Notes: generated by a model from the letters alone, not told the origin. DNA of 64,000 nt from Halolactibacillus halophilus (GCF_900115605.1 NZ_FOXC01000006.1:29640-93639), one strand, 5' to 3'; numbered from the stretch's first letter, positions 9,906-22,841 are shown. Numbers and translations are program-made.

Positions 9906-10325
9906 TTACCGCCAAAACCTTGTCATACCCTGTTTATCTTCGATATTAAACCTTACCATATCTTGAATCAAATCAAGATCAATGGAATCGGCCCATTTAA
10001 TCTTCACTAACTGTTTTGTCGTTTGATAGCCAGCTTGGTTAATTTCAGATTCGAATTTTTCTAAACAAGCCTCTTCCGGAGCAAGCGCAAGGTGGGCTTT
10101 AGCTATACTAAAACCAATGATGTACGTGCCATGGATGACAAACATCGGTTGATTCCACTTGATTACTGGTTCAAGTTCAGGAAACGTATCTTTAATATCT
10201 TGTAAAATCATCGTTAAACGCTCACGATGACTTGGGTCTTCAACTGATTGTAAGAACGGATCAAATGTTTTCAATACAGACGCCCTCATTTCTTTTCTAT
10301 TCTCGCTTACTTTTATCACACTCAT
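9906..10325 (-). CDS. DUF1801 protein, possible frataxin-like iron chaperone (Fra/YdhG type)
   Basis: The 139-aa soluble protein contains the DUF1801 core: IKWNQPMFVIHGTYIIGFSIAKAHLALAP region (about 59-85, best seen as KWNQPMF followed by a hydrophobic strand). The B. subtilis member YdhG (Fra) donates iron for Fe-S cluster assembly; whether this protein does so is inference. It starts 21 bp after rnfD on the same strand with no terminator between, so it probably shares the rnfCD transcript; an iron role would suit the two Fe-S clusters of RnfC. The ribosome site is weak. Confidence 0.65.
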   Translation of the reverse strand: MSVIKVSENRKEMRASVLKTFDPFLQSVEDPSHRERLTMILQDIKDTFPELEPVIKWNQPMFVIHGTYIIGFSIAKAHLALAPEEACLEKFESEINQAGYQTTKQLVKIKWADSIDLDLIQDMVRFNIEDKQGMTRFWR

Positions 10326-10346
10326 TGTTGTAAAAAGTATCTCGTT

Positions 10347-11330
10347 TTACTTGACGAGCGCAACTTTCGGTCTTTTTTTATGGCCATATATACGCGGGGC
10401 AAGATATTTATCTATAACAGGACTAAGCGCATTCATAATTAGAATCGCAAAACCCACGCCACCTGGGAAGTTAAAGATAAGGCGAATGGCTATCGTTAAG
10501 AACCCTGCACAAATCGCAAAAATAGTTTTCCCATCTGGTGTCAGCGCTCCACTCGTATAATCTGTAGCCATAAAGACCGCCGCAAAGATGAGCGTCCCAC
10601 TCAAGACATGGGTCATCATATAATCGAAACTAAAGCCACCATAAATAGAACTAATAACGGCAACCGTTCCGACATAAAGGAGCGGAATCTTCATATTGAT
10701 AACGCCACGAACAACAAGATAAATAAAGGCCAAGATTATTATCAGTTTTGACGTCTCACCAATATTACCTCCGAGATTTACTCCTAAAAATAACTCAAAC
10801 AATCCTGGCACATCTTTACTAATGGTTGTTGAGAAATGACCAATTGATTCTAACGGCGTTGCCGTTGACACCGCATCAGTTCCTGGTGTAACCCAGTTCG
10901 TAATCCAGGGTGAGAAAAAAACTTTCAACATAACCCGCGCGCCAACGGCCGGATTAAACATATTACGACCAATGCCGCCTGGTAGTTGTTTAATAATCAC
11001 AATCGCAAAGAAACTGCCAATAATAATTGTCCAATAAGGAGCGGTGACAGGTACACTTAAGCCAATTAACATACCAGTAATAACCGCACTGTAATCATTA
11101 ATTCTTACCGGTTGATCTCTAAATTTTTGAAAGCTGTATTCAAATAACACACTCGAGGCCACACCGACAAGCACCAAACCTAGCGACTTGATCCCAAAGA
11201 AATAAATTGCTGCCATCAGCGGTAACAGTAAAGCAATGATCACTTGTTTCATCATCCAATCTGTTTTACGATGAGATTTCAAGTGAGGTGATGCACGCAC
11301 GTTCAGCTTCATATCTTGTAGTGACATCAT
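10347..11330 (-). CDS. rnfD: RnfD-like membrane subunit of an electron transport complex
   Basis: The 327-aa integral membrane protein of the RnfD/NqrB family has about eight to nine membrane segments. The flavin attachment region reads TDAVSTATPLESI, with Thr158 in the place of the Thr that carries covalent FMN in the SGAT motif of RnfD/NqrB; here the Gly is Thr. The conserved RNMFNPAVGARV segment is at about 122-133. Its ATG overlaps the rnfC stop (TGATG), implying translational coupling. Canonical Rnf has six subunits (C, D, G, E, A, B); only C and D are present here, which is odd. No flavin transferase gene is in view. Confidence 0.85.
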   Translation of the reverse strand: MMSLQDMKLNVRASPHLKSHRKTDWMMKQVIIALLLPLMAAIYFFGIKSLGLVLVGVASSVLFEYSFQKFRDQPVRINDYSAVITGMLIGLSVPVTAPYWTIIIGSFFAIVIIKQLPGGIGRNMFNPAVGARVMLKVFFSPWITNWVTPGTDAVSTATPLESIGHFSTTISKDVPGLFELFLGVNLGGNIGETSKLIIILAFIYLVVRGVINMKIPLLYVGTVAVISSIYGGFSFDYMMTHVLSGTLIFAAVFMATDYTSGALTPDGKTIFAICAGFLTIAIRLIFNFPGGVGFAILIMNALSPVIDKYLAPRIYGHKKRPKVALVK

Positions 11331-12652
11331 CAGCTTTGCTCCTTTCTCGCCTTGATTTCTGTTTTTGCTTGTCTAATGTTATCAAGGAGCGGAATATTGG
11401 CAGGACAAATATAAGAACAGTTTCCACAGTCAATACAGTCCATCGCCCCGAGTCGTTCGGCTGCGTCGATATCTCCTTGTTCATAAGCATTTGATATCAG
11501 AACCGGCTGCAAGTTCACTGGACAGACATTTAAGCACTCTGCGCATTTAATACACGGGGTCCGTTCATCTACTTTTACTTCTTCTTTCGGTAAAAAGCTG
11601 ATGACTGACGTTCCCTTTGTGATTGGTACTTGACCAGAGGTAATCGGTTTACCCATCATTGGTCCCCCGTGCAACATCTTACCTGTCTTTTCGACAAAGC
11701 CACCACAAGCATCAATTAAGACTTGAACTGGTGTGCCAATTCTCACTCTAAAGTTTTGCGGGTCTTTAATCGGTTCTCCCGTAACAGTTGTGACGCGATC
11801 CATCAGTGGTAAGCCTTTTTGAATCGCTAAGTAAACAGCACGTACCGTACTGACGTTGGCGACGATCGTGTGAACGTCAAGTGGTAACCCGCCTGAAGGC
11901 ACTTCACGATTGACAAGGGTTTTGATTAAACGTTTTTCTGCCCCTTGTGGATAAATTGTTTCAAGCTCTTTAATCTGAATCCGTTTATCATCACCAATCG
12001 CATGTTTAAGTGCTGCAACACTGTCATGAACATTTGTCTCAATCGCAATATACGTCTGCTTAATCGGAAAAAGTGTTAGAAGTTCTTTAATTCCTGCGAC
12101 GATTTCTTCAGCAGACTCTATCATCAATCTGTGATCAGCCGTCGAATACGTCTCGCATTCTGCGCCGTTAATAATTAACGTGTCGATGGATTTTCCTTTT
12201 GGTGGTGAAAGTTTGACGTGAGTTGGGAAGGTTGCGCCACCCATTCCGGCAATGCCGGCTTGTTCAATAAGTGACAGCTTATCCTGTGATGTTAAATCTT
12301 CTTGAGTAGATGTAAGTGCGGGCGCTGGAGTATCTTTAAAGTCATTCTTAATAACGATGGCAAGATGAGGGCCGTGCATCGTCATCATTTCTTGAATCAC
12401 CTCAACGGTGCCAGAAACAGAACTATATATATTGGCAGAGACAAAACCTTTCTTTTCGGCAATCAACTGCCCCATATTGACGTCATCACCCACCTCAATA
12501 ATCGGTTCAGCTGGTGCGCCAATATGCATGTTCATCGGATAAATCATCGTTTTGCTTTGTGGCGCTTTAATGATGGGCTTTTTTTCTGTCCGTGACTTTC
12601 TTTCTTCTGTATAGGCGCCTTGCCTACTGTATTTCAATTTCATATTTAACAT
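11330..12652 (-). CDS. rnfC: RnfC-like NADH-binding Fe-S subunit
   Basis: Peripheral subunit expected to take electrons from NADH. The 440-aa protein has the Complex I 51-kDa-like FMN/NAD region with GMGGATFPTHVKLSPP (about 135-150), a SLBB-like part, and two [4Fe-4S] motifs: Cys367-370-373-377 (CIKCAECLNVCP) and Cys406-409-412-416 (CIDCGNCSYICP). Start is the ATG at 12652, 7 nt after GGAGG. It leads the rnfC-rnfD pair. The alternative is a PduS-type cobalamin reductase, but coupling to RnfD argues for an Rnf-like complex. Confidence 0.88.
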   Translation of the reverse strand: MLNMKLKYSRQGAYTEERKSRTEKKPIIKAPQSKTMIYPMNMHIGAPAEPIIEVGDDVNMGQLIAEKKGFVSANIYSSVSGTVEVIQEMMTMHGPHLAIVIKNDFKDTPAPALTSTQEDLTSQDKLSLIEQAGIAGMGGATFPTHVKLSPPKGKSIDTLIINGAECETYSTADHRLMIESAEEIVAGIKELLTLFPIKQTYIAIETNVHDSVAALKHAIGDDKRIQIKELETIYPQGAEKRLIKTLVNREVPSGGLPLDVHTIVANVSTVRAVYLAIQKGLPLMDRVTTVTGEPIKDPQNFRVRIGTPVQVLIDACGGFVEKTGKMLHGGPMMGKPITSGQVPITKGTSVISFLPKEEVKVDERTPCIKCAECLNVCPVNLQPVLISNAYEQGDIDAAERLGAMDCIDCGNCSYICPANIPLLDNIRQAKTEIKARKEQS

Positions 12653-12727
12653 AAATGTGCCTCCTCGGTAGAATGGATTATTACTCTATTCCTTTATTTT
12701 TAACCAAATAAACCCTTTTCATTAAGA

Positions 12728-12742
12728 AAGTAATGATTACTT
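12728..12742. promoter_or_regulatory. Zur/Fur-type 7-1-7 palindrome upstream of rnfC
   Basis: AAGTAATGATTACTT is a perfect 7-1-7 palindrome whose inner 11 bases match the Bacillus Zur-box core (GTAATNATTAC). It lies 76 bp before rnfC. Outer bases differ from TCGTAATNATTACGA, so another Fur-family member is possible. Confidence 0.35.
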
Positions 12743-12744
12743 AA

Positions 12745-12951
12745 ATGAGTAAAGATGCATTTGGTATAATAGAAAGAGAACCACTTACGCAAAAAAATCT
12801 TATAATTGATTTAATAATTCTTAATAATGAACCTCTAATATTCAGCTATGAACCGGGGCGCTAAATCTTTGGGCCTAGTGGATTGATGTACTGCACACCA
12901 TTTATAAGCACCGCAGAGCTTGATAACTGGTATCATACTTTAATGAAATGA
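12745..12951 (+). pseudogene. Unidentified small reading frame with an internal stop
   Basis: From an ATG at 12745 the frame runs 39 codons (MSKDAFGIIEREPLTQ...FSYEPGR), meets TAA at 12862, and stays open in the same frame to a TGA at 12949 (IFGPSGLMYCTPFI...NWYHTLMK). The residue composition looks protein-like on both sides of the stop, suggesting a degraded gene, but I do not recognise a family and the ribosome site is poor. It may equally be non-coding. Confidence 0.25.
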
Positions 12952-13000
12952 GTCTGATGCCCTTAAATATCGAAAACACGATGATGTCTATTGATACAAA

Positions 13001-13042
13001 AAAGCACCGATTATCATTCTTATGAATGATAGCGGCGCTTTT
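13001..13042 (-). terminator. Terminator overlapping the vanZ stop
   Basis: Stem AAGCNCCG...CGGNGCTTTT with inner ATCATTC / GAATGAT arms and a TTTTTT run on the minus strand, directly at the end of the VanZ-like gene. Confidence 0.7.
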
Positions 13043-13616
13043 AGCTAATATGTTGTTTTGACTTTTTTGTTTCTTTGTACTTTGATTGATTCAACAGTTT
13101 TGATAACAGTTGTTCATGTCCCATATTCAGCAGCAATCCTAGATAAATGCCTAAACTATTTAAAATCCAATCATCTACGTCAACGGACCGTGAAACCATA
13201 TGAAGTTGATGTAAGAGGTACTGACCACCTTCAAATAACACCGGTACTAAGACAATAAACAATAACTTTCTAAACCACCCATAAGGTTTCACATATAACC
13301 AAAAACCGAGCGGAAACATCATCACCACATTACCGACGAGATTAACAATAATAATCTCAAATGATAACGTCTCTTGCCTGTAAGCACGCAAATAAAGTTT
13401 AATCGTCTCAAACGGCTCCAAATTTATTTGAAGCGCGTCACGCGCATCTCCAAGTCCTCTAAACCAAATTAAATAACTTAAGATCAGGAAATATCCCAAC
13501 ATGACCCCATTAAATAATCGGCGTTTTAGGCGGGGATTGTTTAATTGTCTTAACGCAATATAAATGATTAAAAAAATTGGCAACAACACAAAGAAGCCTA
13601 ACGGTAAATACGACAA
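13041..13616 (-). CDS. VanZ-like membrane protein
   Basis: The 191-aa protein has five predicted membrane segments and VanZ-family marks: INLEPFETI (about 64-72), VNLVGNVVMMFPLGF (about 93-107), FEGGQYLLH (about 126-134) and SRSVDVDDWILNSLG (about 140-154). VanZ gives low teicoplanin resistance in enterococci, but most chromosomal VanZ-like proteins have no proven role. It stands alone between rnfC and the glycolytic operon. The C-terminus is polar and lysine-rich, probably cytoplasmic. Confidence 0.8.
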   Translation of the reverse strand: MSYLPLGFFVLLPIFLIIYIALRQLNNPRLKRRLFNGVMLGYFLILSYLIWFRGLGDARDALQINLEPFETIKLYLRAYRQETLSFEIIIVNLVGNVVMMFPLGFWLYVKPYGWFRKLLFIVLVPVLFEGGQYLLHQLHMVSRSVDVDDWILNSLGIYLGLLLNMGHEQLLSKLLNQSKYKETKKSKQHIS

Positions 13617-13764
13617 ATAATCTCCCCCCTAAATAGTAAAGCAATATTTTTATTATCACTTAAATTAGTGATCATGACAAGAGGGGAAAAGTAATTGTTA
13701 TGCAATTGATAACTTTTATAGAAATACCAAAATCAATTGTCGAAATACAATGAATAAGATTGTT

Positions 13765-13988
13765 TTACACTCTCATGACTGAATGAATTTTTAACCATGT
13801 TGTAATCTCATTGATTTCAAATTTCTCAATAACGATATTTACAGTATAGTCTGCTGCTTTAGTCCAAATGGTCGGATCAGCTTCTGATTTAAATACAGTT
13901 TGCTTTAGTCGTTCGACGGCACTTATTTATAGCGCTTAATCAAAAGTGAATTCAACAAAATGATTTCTTTTCCATTTAAATATCTCAT
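13765..13988 (-). pseudogene. doc: Decayed Doc (death-on-curing) toxin gene
   Basis: From an ATG at 13988, after GGTGGAAAG, the product begins MRYLNGKEIILLNSLLIK and stops at 13923; the other frame then reads SAVERLKQTVFKSEADPTIW and continues to a stop at 13765. This matches the Doc N-terminus (RYLxxEEIIxIN...IKRY), followed by the family's LLDSAxxRPxQTVFGxDxYPTLxxKAA region. The GIRDPG part, the frame, and the whole catalytic HxFxDGNKR motif are missing; the end (FEINEITTWLKIHS) resembles the last helix. No Phd antitoxin is visible. So this is a relic of a type II toxin-antitoxin system with at least one frameshift and one internal deletion. Confidence 0.6.
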
Positions 13989-14036
13989 CTTATCTTTCCA
14001 CCAAGTTTTTTAACGTGTCATCATAATTATCGAATA

Positions 14037-14066
14037 AAAGAGCCTAGTCGATGGACTAGGCTCTTT
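14037..14066 (-). terminator. Terminator of the glycolytic operon
   Basis: Stem AAAGAGCCTAGTC / GACTAGGCTCTTT with a 4-base loop, directly after eno on the minus strand. Confidence 0.9.
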
Positions 14067-14092
14067 CATTATTCATCTTTACTTACGACTGA

Positions 14093-17812
<3,720 letters not shown>

Positions 17813-19003
17813 TTATTTATTGCTGATTGCAGCTAAACCAGGTAGTTCTTTACCTTCTAGGTATTCAAGTGACGCGCCGCCACCAGTTGAGATGTGTGAG
17901 AAGTCATCAGCAAAACCTAATTTCATCGCTGCTGCTGCTGAGTCACCACCACCGATGATGGTTGTTGCATTATCCAAGCTTGCGATTGCTTTACATACAC
18001 CGATTGTCCCTTGTGCGAATGCTTCCATTTCGAACACACCCATAGGGCCGTTCCATACGACAGTTTTCGCACCATCTAGTTCATTTTCAAACTGAGCAAC
18101 TGATTTAGGACCAATATCAAGACCCATATAGCCATCAGGAATCGCACCAGCATCAACAGCTTTCACATCGCCCTCCTCAGAGAAGTCAGTGTTAACCATT
18201 GTATCAACTGGTAAAATAATTTTACCATCAGCACGTGCAAGTAAATCTTTCGCAAGATCTAATTTATCTTCTTCAAGTAGTGAAGAACCAATAGCCATGC
18301 CTTGTGCTTTATAGAATGTATAAGCCATACCGCCACCGATAAGAATCTTATCTGCTTTAGTAAGTAAGTTTTCAATCACACCGATTTTATCACTTACTTT
18401 CGCACCACCTAAAATAGCTACAAATGGACGCTCTGGGCTATCGACTGAATCACCGATAAAACGGATTTCTTTTTCCATTAAGAAACCAGCGGCTGATTCA
18501 ACGTTTGAAGCAATCCCAACGTTTGATGCATGCGCACGGTGAGCCGTACCAAAAGCATCGTTAACGAATAAGTCACCAAGACTTGCCCAGTACTTACCTA
18601 ATTCAGGATCATTTTTACTTTCTTTCTTACCATCAATATCTTCAAAGCGCGTGTTTTCAAACATTAAAATATCGCCATTGCCTAATTTGTCAATTGCGTT
18701 TTCTAATCCTTCTCCACGTGTTTCAGGTACGAATGTCACGTCTTGACCTAATAATTCAGATAAACGCTCAGCGACTGGCTTAAGTGATTTACCTTCTTTA
18801 TCAGCTTCTTCTTTTACACGACCTAAGTGAGAAAATACAACCACTTTTGCATCTTCTTTTAGTAAGTGCTTAATTGTTGGAAGCGCTTGAACGATACGGT
18901 CATCGTTAGTAATGTTACCGTCTTTCATCGGTACGTTAAAATCAGCACGTACGAGTACTTTTTTGCCGGCAACAGCTAAATCAGTTACAATTTTTTTCGC
19001 CAT
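17813..19003 (-). CDS. pgk: Phosphoglycerate kinase
   Basis: Transfers phosphate from 1,3-bisphosphoglycerate to ADP. The 396-aa two-domain protein starts [25 protein letters not shown] (N-domain substrate site), has the FSHLGR loop and the C-domain nucleotide motif GGGDSAAAA with the closing [21 protein letters not shown] ribosome site precedes it. A hairpin with a T-rich tail separates it from gap. Confidence 0.98.
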   Translation of the reverse strand: MAKKIVTDLAVAGKKVLVRADFNVPMKDGNITNDDRIVQALPTIKHLLKEDAKVVVFSHLGRVKEEADKEGKSLKPVAERLSELLGQDVTFVPETRGEGLENAIDKLGNGDILMFENTRFEDIDGKKESKNDPELGKYWASLGDLFVNDAFGTAHRAHASNVGIASNVESAAGFLMEKEIRFIGDSVDSPERPFVAILGGAKVSDKIGVIENLLTKADKILIGGGMAYTFYKAQGMAIGSSLLEEDKLDLAKDLLARADGKIILPVDTMVNTDFSEEGDVKAVDAGAIPDGYMGLDIGPKSVAQFENELDGAKTVVWNGPMGVFEMEAFAQGTIGVCKAIASLDNATTIIGGGDSAAAAMKLGFADDFSHISTGGGASLEYLEGKELPGLAAISNK

Positions 19004-19032
19004 ATTGGATAATCCTCCTAGTGAAAATTAAA

Positions 19033-19058
19033 AGCGGAAAGCGCGAACGCTTCCCGCT
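19033..19058 (-). terminator. Intra-operon hairpin between gap and pgk
   Basis: Eleven-base stem AGCGGGAAGCG / CGCTTTCCGCT with a TTCG loop, then TTTAATTTTC on the minus strand, 30 nt before the pgk start. It looks like a partial terminator or RNA-stability element that would raise gap and cggR-proximal transcript over the downstream genes. Confidence 0.65.
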
Positions 19059-19092
19059 AATGGACTGTTTGTTTAGTTTAGCTCGCTAAAAA

Positions 19093-20091
19093 TTAAAGTT
19101 TAGCGAAATATTCTAATGTACGCACTAATTGTGCAGTATAAGACATTTCATTGTCATACCATGAAACAGTCTTAACTAATTGCTTGCCACCTACAGTCAT
19201 TACTTTTGTTTGTGTTGCATCAAATAATGAACCGTAAGAAATACCAATAACATCTGAAGATACGATTGGATCTTCAGTGTAACCGTAAGATTCGTTCGCT
19301 GCTTTTTTCATTGCTGCGTTTACGCTCTCAACAGAAACTTCTTTGTCTAATACAGTTACTAACTCAGTTAATGAACCAGTTGGAACTGGAACACGTTGAG
19401 CAGCACCATCTAATTTACCTTTAAGTTCAGGAATTACAAGACCAATTGCTGCTGCTGCACCTGTTGTGTTAGGCACAATGTTAACTGCTGCTGCACGTGC
19501 ACGTCGTAAGTCTTTTGAGTGAGGTGCATCTAATGTGTTTTGGTCACCTGTATAAGCGTGAATAGTTGTCATAAGTCCTTCAGCAACACCGAATTCCTTG
19601 TTTAATGTGTCAGCCATTGGAGCTAGACAGTTTGTTGTACATGAAGCACCTGAGATTACAGTTTCTTCACCTGTTAAGATGTCATGGTTAACGTTATAAA
19701 CGATTGTTGGAAGGTCATTTCCACCTGGAGCAGAAAGTACAACACGCTTCGCGCCACCTTTAAGGTGAAGTTCAGCTTTTTCTTTTGAGTTGAAGAATCC
19801 AGTACACTCAAGTACGATTTCTACACCTAAGTCTCCCCATGGTAATTCTTCAGGATTGCGGTTAGCTAATACTTTAATGTCTTGTCCATTAACAGCAAGA
19901 GCTCCTTCTTTAACTTCAACATCGCCATTGAAACGACCTTGAGTTGTGTCATACTTTAAAAGGTGAGCAAGCGTGTCAGCGTCAGTTAAGTCGTTGATTG
20001 CTACTACCTCAATTCCTTCTACTTCTTGAATACGGCGGAAAGCTAAGCGGCCGATACGACCAAAACCATTAATACCTACTTTTACAGTCAT
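19093..20091 (-). CDS. gap: Glyceraldehyde-3-phosphate dehydrogenase (glycolytic, NAD-dependent)
   Basis: Oxidises glyceraldehyde-3-phosphate to 1,3-bisphosphoglycerate. The 332-aa protein has the Rossmann start [17 protein letters not shown], catalytic Cys in [12 protein letters not shown] (about 152), and [12 protein letters not shown] at the C-terminus. Asp in [11 protein letters not shown] fits NAD specificity, as in GapA. Placement straight after cggR identifies it as the glycolytic, not gluconeogenic, enzyme. GGAGG precedes the ATG. Confidence 0.98.
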   Translation of the reverse strand: MTVKVGINGFGRIGRLAFRRIQEVEGIEVVAINDLTDADTLAHLLKYDTTQGRFNGDVEVKEGALAVNGQDIKVLANRNPEELPWGDLGVEIVLECTGFFNSKEKAELHLKGGAKRVVLSAPGGNDLPTIVYNVNHDILTGEETVISGASCTTNCLAPMADTLNKEFGVAEGLMTTIHAYTGDQNTLDAPHSKDLRRARAAAVNIVPNTTGAAAAIGLVIPELKGKLDGAAQRVPVPTGSLTELVTVLDKEVSVESVNAAMKKAANESYGYTEDPIVSSDVIGISYGSLFDATQTKVMTVGGKQLVKTVSWYDNEMSYTAQLVRTLEYFAKL

Positions 20092-20134
20092 ACGTATTTC
20101 CTCCTTAGTATTGTTTAAAATTTTATCTAAAGGA

Positions 20135-21157
20135 CTATAAGTCCTTTATTAATGCTTTTGCTGCCCCTTCATCTGTGATTAGGACATTACTCTTCCCTTG
20201 TCTAAAATAGGACTCAATCGCTTTTGCCTTTGAATTACCTCCAGCAATCGCCACAACTGTCTTAATATGAGACAAGTCTTCTAATTGCATACCTACGGTC
20301 CGTACTTTGTGTACGATTTGGCCATTTTGGTCAAAATAATAACCAAAGGCCTCACTTATTGCTTTTCCCGACTTAAGGTTTTCTAAAACGTTTGTTTCTG
20401 CTTTTCTACGTTTTGCCATAGTAAAAGCATCACCAATACCATGCATGACGATATCTGCTTGTTTTATAATATGTAATGTTTCTTTTACCCCGGGCTCTTC
20501 AATAATTGAATGATACGTTTCTTCACTGAGCGGGTCCGGTACATATAACAAACGATAATCACCTTTCATCTTATTGGCCATTTCAGCGCAAATAGTGTTC
20601 GCTTGATTCTCGACACGTTCCCCGAGTCCACCTCTAGCGGGAACGAACATTGAGCCTTTACCTAAATCAGTCGGTGCCATCATTTTAGCCACAGCAGCCA
20701 TAGACGTGCCACCTGTCACAGCGACGGTTTGCTTGATATTGAGTTGGGATTGTAAAAACGACACAGCACGTTTACCTAGTTCGTCTTTTACCCACGGATC
20801 AGTATCACTGTCCCCAGGTGTAATTATAACACGTTCTAAGTCGAATGTCTGTTTAAGTTTCATTTCTAAATCACGAAATCCTCGTAACTCTTCGAAATAA
20901 GGCGTAAACTCATCCACCAACATTTGACCTGCCACCGTCAGCATTACCCCTTTGGGCGTTGCCTCAACTAAGCCAAGTTGTGAAAGCTTATGAATCTCTG
21001 CACGAGCTTCACGTTCTTTTAACATCAACTCGGTAGCCAAACTTCTTCGGCCAATAGGTTGATAATAACGAATGGTATGGAGCAAATGAAAACGCCGGTC
21101 AATCACTGCGATAAGATCAGGGCATATTTTTTGTTGCAATTCTATCAGCTTTTGCAT
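20135..21157 (-). CDS. cggR: Central glycolytic genes regulator (SorC/DeoR family)
   Basis: Represses the gap operon and is relieved by fructose-1,6-bisphosphate. The 340-aa protein has an N-terminal winged helix with [23 protein letters not shown] (about 28-50) and a C-terminal sugar-binding domain with [16 protein letters not shown] and the [11 protein letters not shown] segment. I start at ATG 21157 ([10 protein letters not shown]), 7 nt after AAGGGTG and aligned with known CggR; the frame is open 30 codons further up through the operator, which is unlikely to be translated. It is the first gene of the six-gene operon. Confidence 0.95.
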   Translation of the reverse strand: MQKLIELQQKICPDLIAVIDRRFHLLHTIRYYQPIGRRSLATELMLKEREARAEIHKLSQLGLVEATPKGVMLTVAGQMLVDEFTPYFEELRGFRDLEMKLKQTFDLERVIITPGDSDTDPWVKDELGKRAVSFLQSQLNIKQTVAVTGGTSMAAVAKMMAPTDLGKGSMFVPARGGLGERVENQANTICAEMANKMKGDYRLLYVPDPLSEETYHSIIEEPGVKETLHIIKQADIVMHGIGDAFTMAKRRKAETNVLENLKSGKAISEAFGYYFDQNGQIVHKVRTVGMQLEDLSHIKTVVAIAGGNSKAKAIESYFRQGKSNVLITDEGAAKALIKDL

Positions 21158-21181
21158 CTTAACGCACCCTTTCAATACTGC

Positions 21182-21279
21182 CGGGACCAATTTAGTCCCT
21201 GTGGTTAAATTTCTGTCCCACAGGGGGCAAAAAAATACCCAACACATGTAATATTATCAGAAAAATCGGTATCTGACAA
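21182..21279 (-). promoter_or_regulatory. cggR-gap operon promoter and CggR operator
   Basis: On the minus strand: -35 TTGTCA (21274-21279), 17-bp spacer, -10 TAATAT (21251-21256). Downstream, two GGGAC boxes (complement of 21215-21219 and 21195-21199) are exactly 20 bp apart, the same spacing as the two CGGGAC boxes of the B. subtilis CggR operator. The second box also forms a palindrome GGGAC-N7-GTCCC (21183-21199). Confidence 0.85.
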
Positions 21280-21326
21280 GTTTTAAATCACACCGAACAA
21301 AAAACGATAGACATAAGAGATATAAA

Positions 21327-21350
21327 AAAGAGGCTTAATCCAGCCTCTTT
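21327..21350 (-). terminator. Terminator after ldh
   Basis: Stem AAAGAGGCT / AGCCTCTTT with a 6-base loop and a TTT tail on the minus strand. It insulates ldh from the cggR promoter just downstream. Confidence 0.85.
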
Positions 21351-21366
21351 ACATCTCACTGATCTT

Positions 21367-22317
21367 TCATTTCAAATTATCGTGCATGTCTTTTAATATA
21401 TTTGCTGAGCTTTCTAGCAATTGTTGTTCGCGGTCTGATAAGTTTAACCGTAAAATTTCTCTTACTCCGTGCGCATTAACAACAGCGGGAATACCCATAT
21501 AGACACCATTAATATCATATTCACCTTCAAAATAGGTTGATACCGTTAAAATTGAATTCTCATTATAGAGTAAAGCTTTTGTCAGACGAGCAAGTCCCAT
21601 ACCAATACCATAATAGGTTGCGCCTTTTTTCTGAATGATTTGATAAGCGGCATCGCGAACATTTTCAAAAATCGCCTGCATATCACGGTCTTCATAGAAG
21701 TTATTAAGTTTACCATACACATTCAGTGGCAAGCCACCAATCGTAACGTGTGACCAAATTGGCAATTCTGAATCACCATGTTCTCCTACAATATAAGCAT
21801 GCACATTTCTTGAGTCAACTTGGAAATAATCACTTAATAAATAACGGAAGCGTGCAGTGTCTAAAATAGTACCCGAACCAATAACACGTTCTTTTGGTAA
21901 CCCAGAGGCTTCATAGGCAACGTGTGTCATCACGTCAACAGGGTTTGATGCAATCAGTAAAATACCATCAAAACCAGAGGCCATTATCTCTTTTACAATC
22001 CCACGCATGATTTTTGCATTTTTACTCGCAAGATCGAGTCTAGTTTCATTTGGTTTTTGATTCGCACCAGCAGTGATGACAACTAAATCAACATTATGAC
22101 AATCGGCATAATCACCGGCTCTTATTTTCATTGGTGAACCAAATGGAACCCCGTGATTTAAATCTTGCGCTTCACCTTCTGCACGATCCTTATTTAAGTC
22201 AATCAACACGATTTCACTAACTGTTCCTTGATTTACTAGTGAATACGCATAACTTGAACCAACAAATCCTGTTCCAACAATGGCGACTTTCTTTGTTTTA
22301 TTTGCTCTTTGATGCAT
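21367..22317 (-). CDS. ldh: L-lactate dehydrogenase
   Basis: Reduces pyruvate to L-lactate, regenerating NAD. The 316-aa protein has the NAD fold [19 protein letters not shown], the mobile loop with [12 protein letters not shown] (the Arg-x-x-x-substrate loop of LDH, with Gln that favours lactate over malate), and catalytic His in [12 protein letters not shown]. Start at ATG 22317 follows AAAGGAG; an in-frame ATG 15 codons upstream lacks a site. Single gene with its own terminator, next to the glycolytic operon, consistent with lactate fermentation. Confidence 0.96.
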   Translation of the reverse strand: MHQRANKTKKVAIVGTGFVGSSYAYSLVNQGTVSEIVLIDLNKDRAEGEAQDLNHGVPFGSPMKIRAGDYADCHNVDLVVITAGANQKPNETRLDLASKNAKIMRGIVKEIMASGFDGILLIASNPVDVMTHVAYEASGLPKERVIGSGTILDTARFRYLLSDYFQVDSRNVHAYIVGEHGDSELPIWSHVTIGGLPLNVYGKLNNFYEDRDMQAIFENVRDAAYQIIQKKGATYYGIGMGLARLTKALLYNENSILTVSTYFEGEYDINGVYMGIPAVVNAHGVREILRLNLSDREQQLLESSANILKDMHDNLK

Positions 22318-22449
22318 AAAAAAACACTCCTTTAAACCTATTTTAGAGACTTTCTCTCTCACTTAAATACTATACCCGAAATACCACTAAACTATGTTTG
22401 TTTTTTAACAAAAATGTAAAAAAAGCTGAATTTACTTCATAAAATACAA

Positions 22450-22485
22450 TTAAACCGCTTTAGGGAATTAACCAAAGCGGTTTAA
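22450..22485 (-). terminator. Hairpin downstream of the small membrane protein gene
   Basis: Perfect 12-base arms TTAAACCGCTTT / AAAGCGGTTTAA with a 12-base loop. The T tract after it on the minus strand is interrupted, so termination is likely but not certain. Confidence 0.55.
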
Positions 22486-22581
22486 TGAACAGGGATCATC
22501 TATTATCAATGAACCTTTTATAATGCTTATATGGATCAGTCTTTTGTTATCGTTTATACACCTTAACAATCTACGCCTCTT

Positions 22582-22788
22582 TTAGTGAGAGGTTTTGTTC
22601 ATAAGGAGTCCCAGTTGTCTTTTTACTTTAGCCAGACTAACGTGAACATCCAATAAATAAAAGAAATAACTACTTGAGAGAACGATCAAGCTATTTTGGA
22701 TAAAAAGAGAATAACCAACAATATCACGTAATGCTACTAGCTCCCAAATCAATAACACAGACACAGCTAACCATATCATAACTTTCAT
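22582..22788 (-). CDS. Small two-helix membrane protein, unknown function
   Basis: The 68-aa product starts MKVMIWLAVSVLLIWELVAL, with a second hydrophobic segment (about 29-44, YSLFIQNSLIVLSSSYFFYLL) and a short basic tail. I start at ATG 22788 because AGAGGTG lies 6 nt before it; the frame is open for 10 further codons upstream without a site. It is transcribed towards ldh, just after the tRNA-Arg terminator. I recognise no family. Confidence 0.6.
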   Translation of the reverse strand: MKVMIWLAVSVLLIWELVALRDIVGYSLFIQNSLIVLSSSYFFYLLDVHVSLAKVKRQLGLLMNKTSH

Positions 22789-22841
22789 TTTTGCACCTCT
22801 TACTTTCTGTAAAGCCATATCAACTTATAAAATATGAGAAA

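Noticed and set aside
22318..22420. Rex operator upstream of ldh
   Set aside because: Only a TTTGTT-AAAA-AACAAA dyad is seen, which departs too far from the TTGTGAA-N4-TTCACAA consensus.
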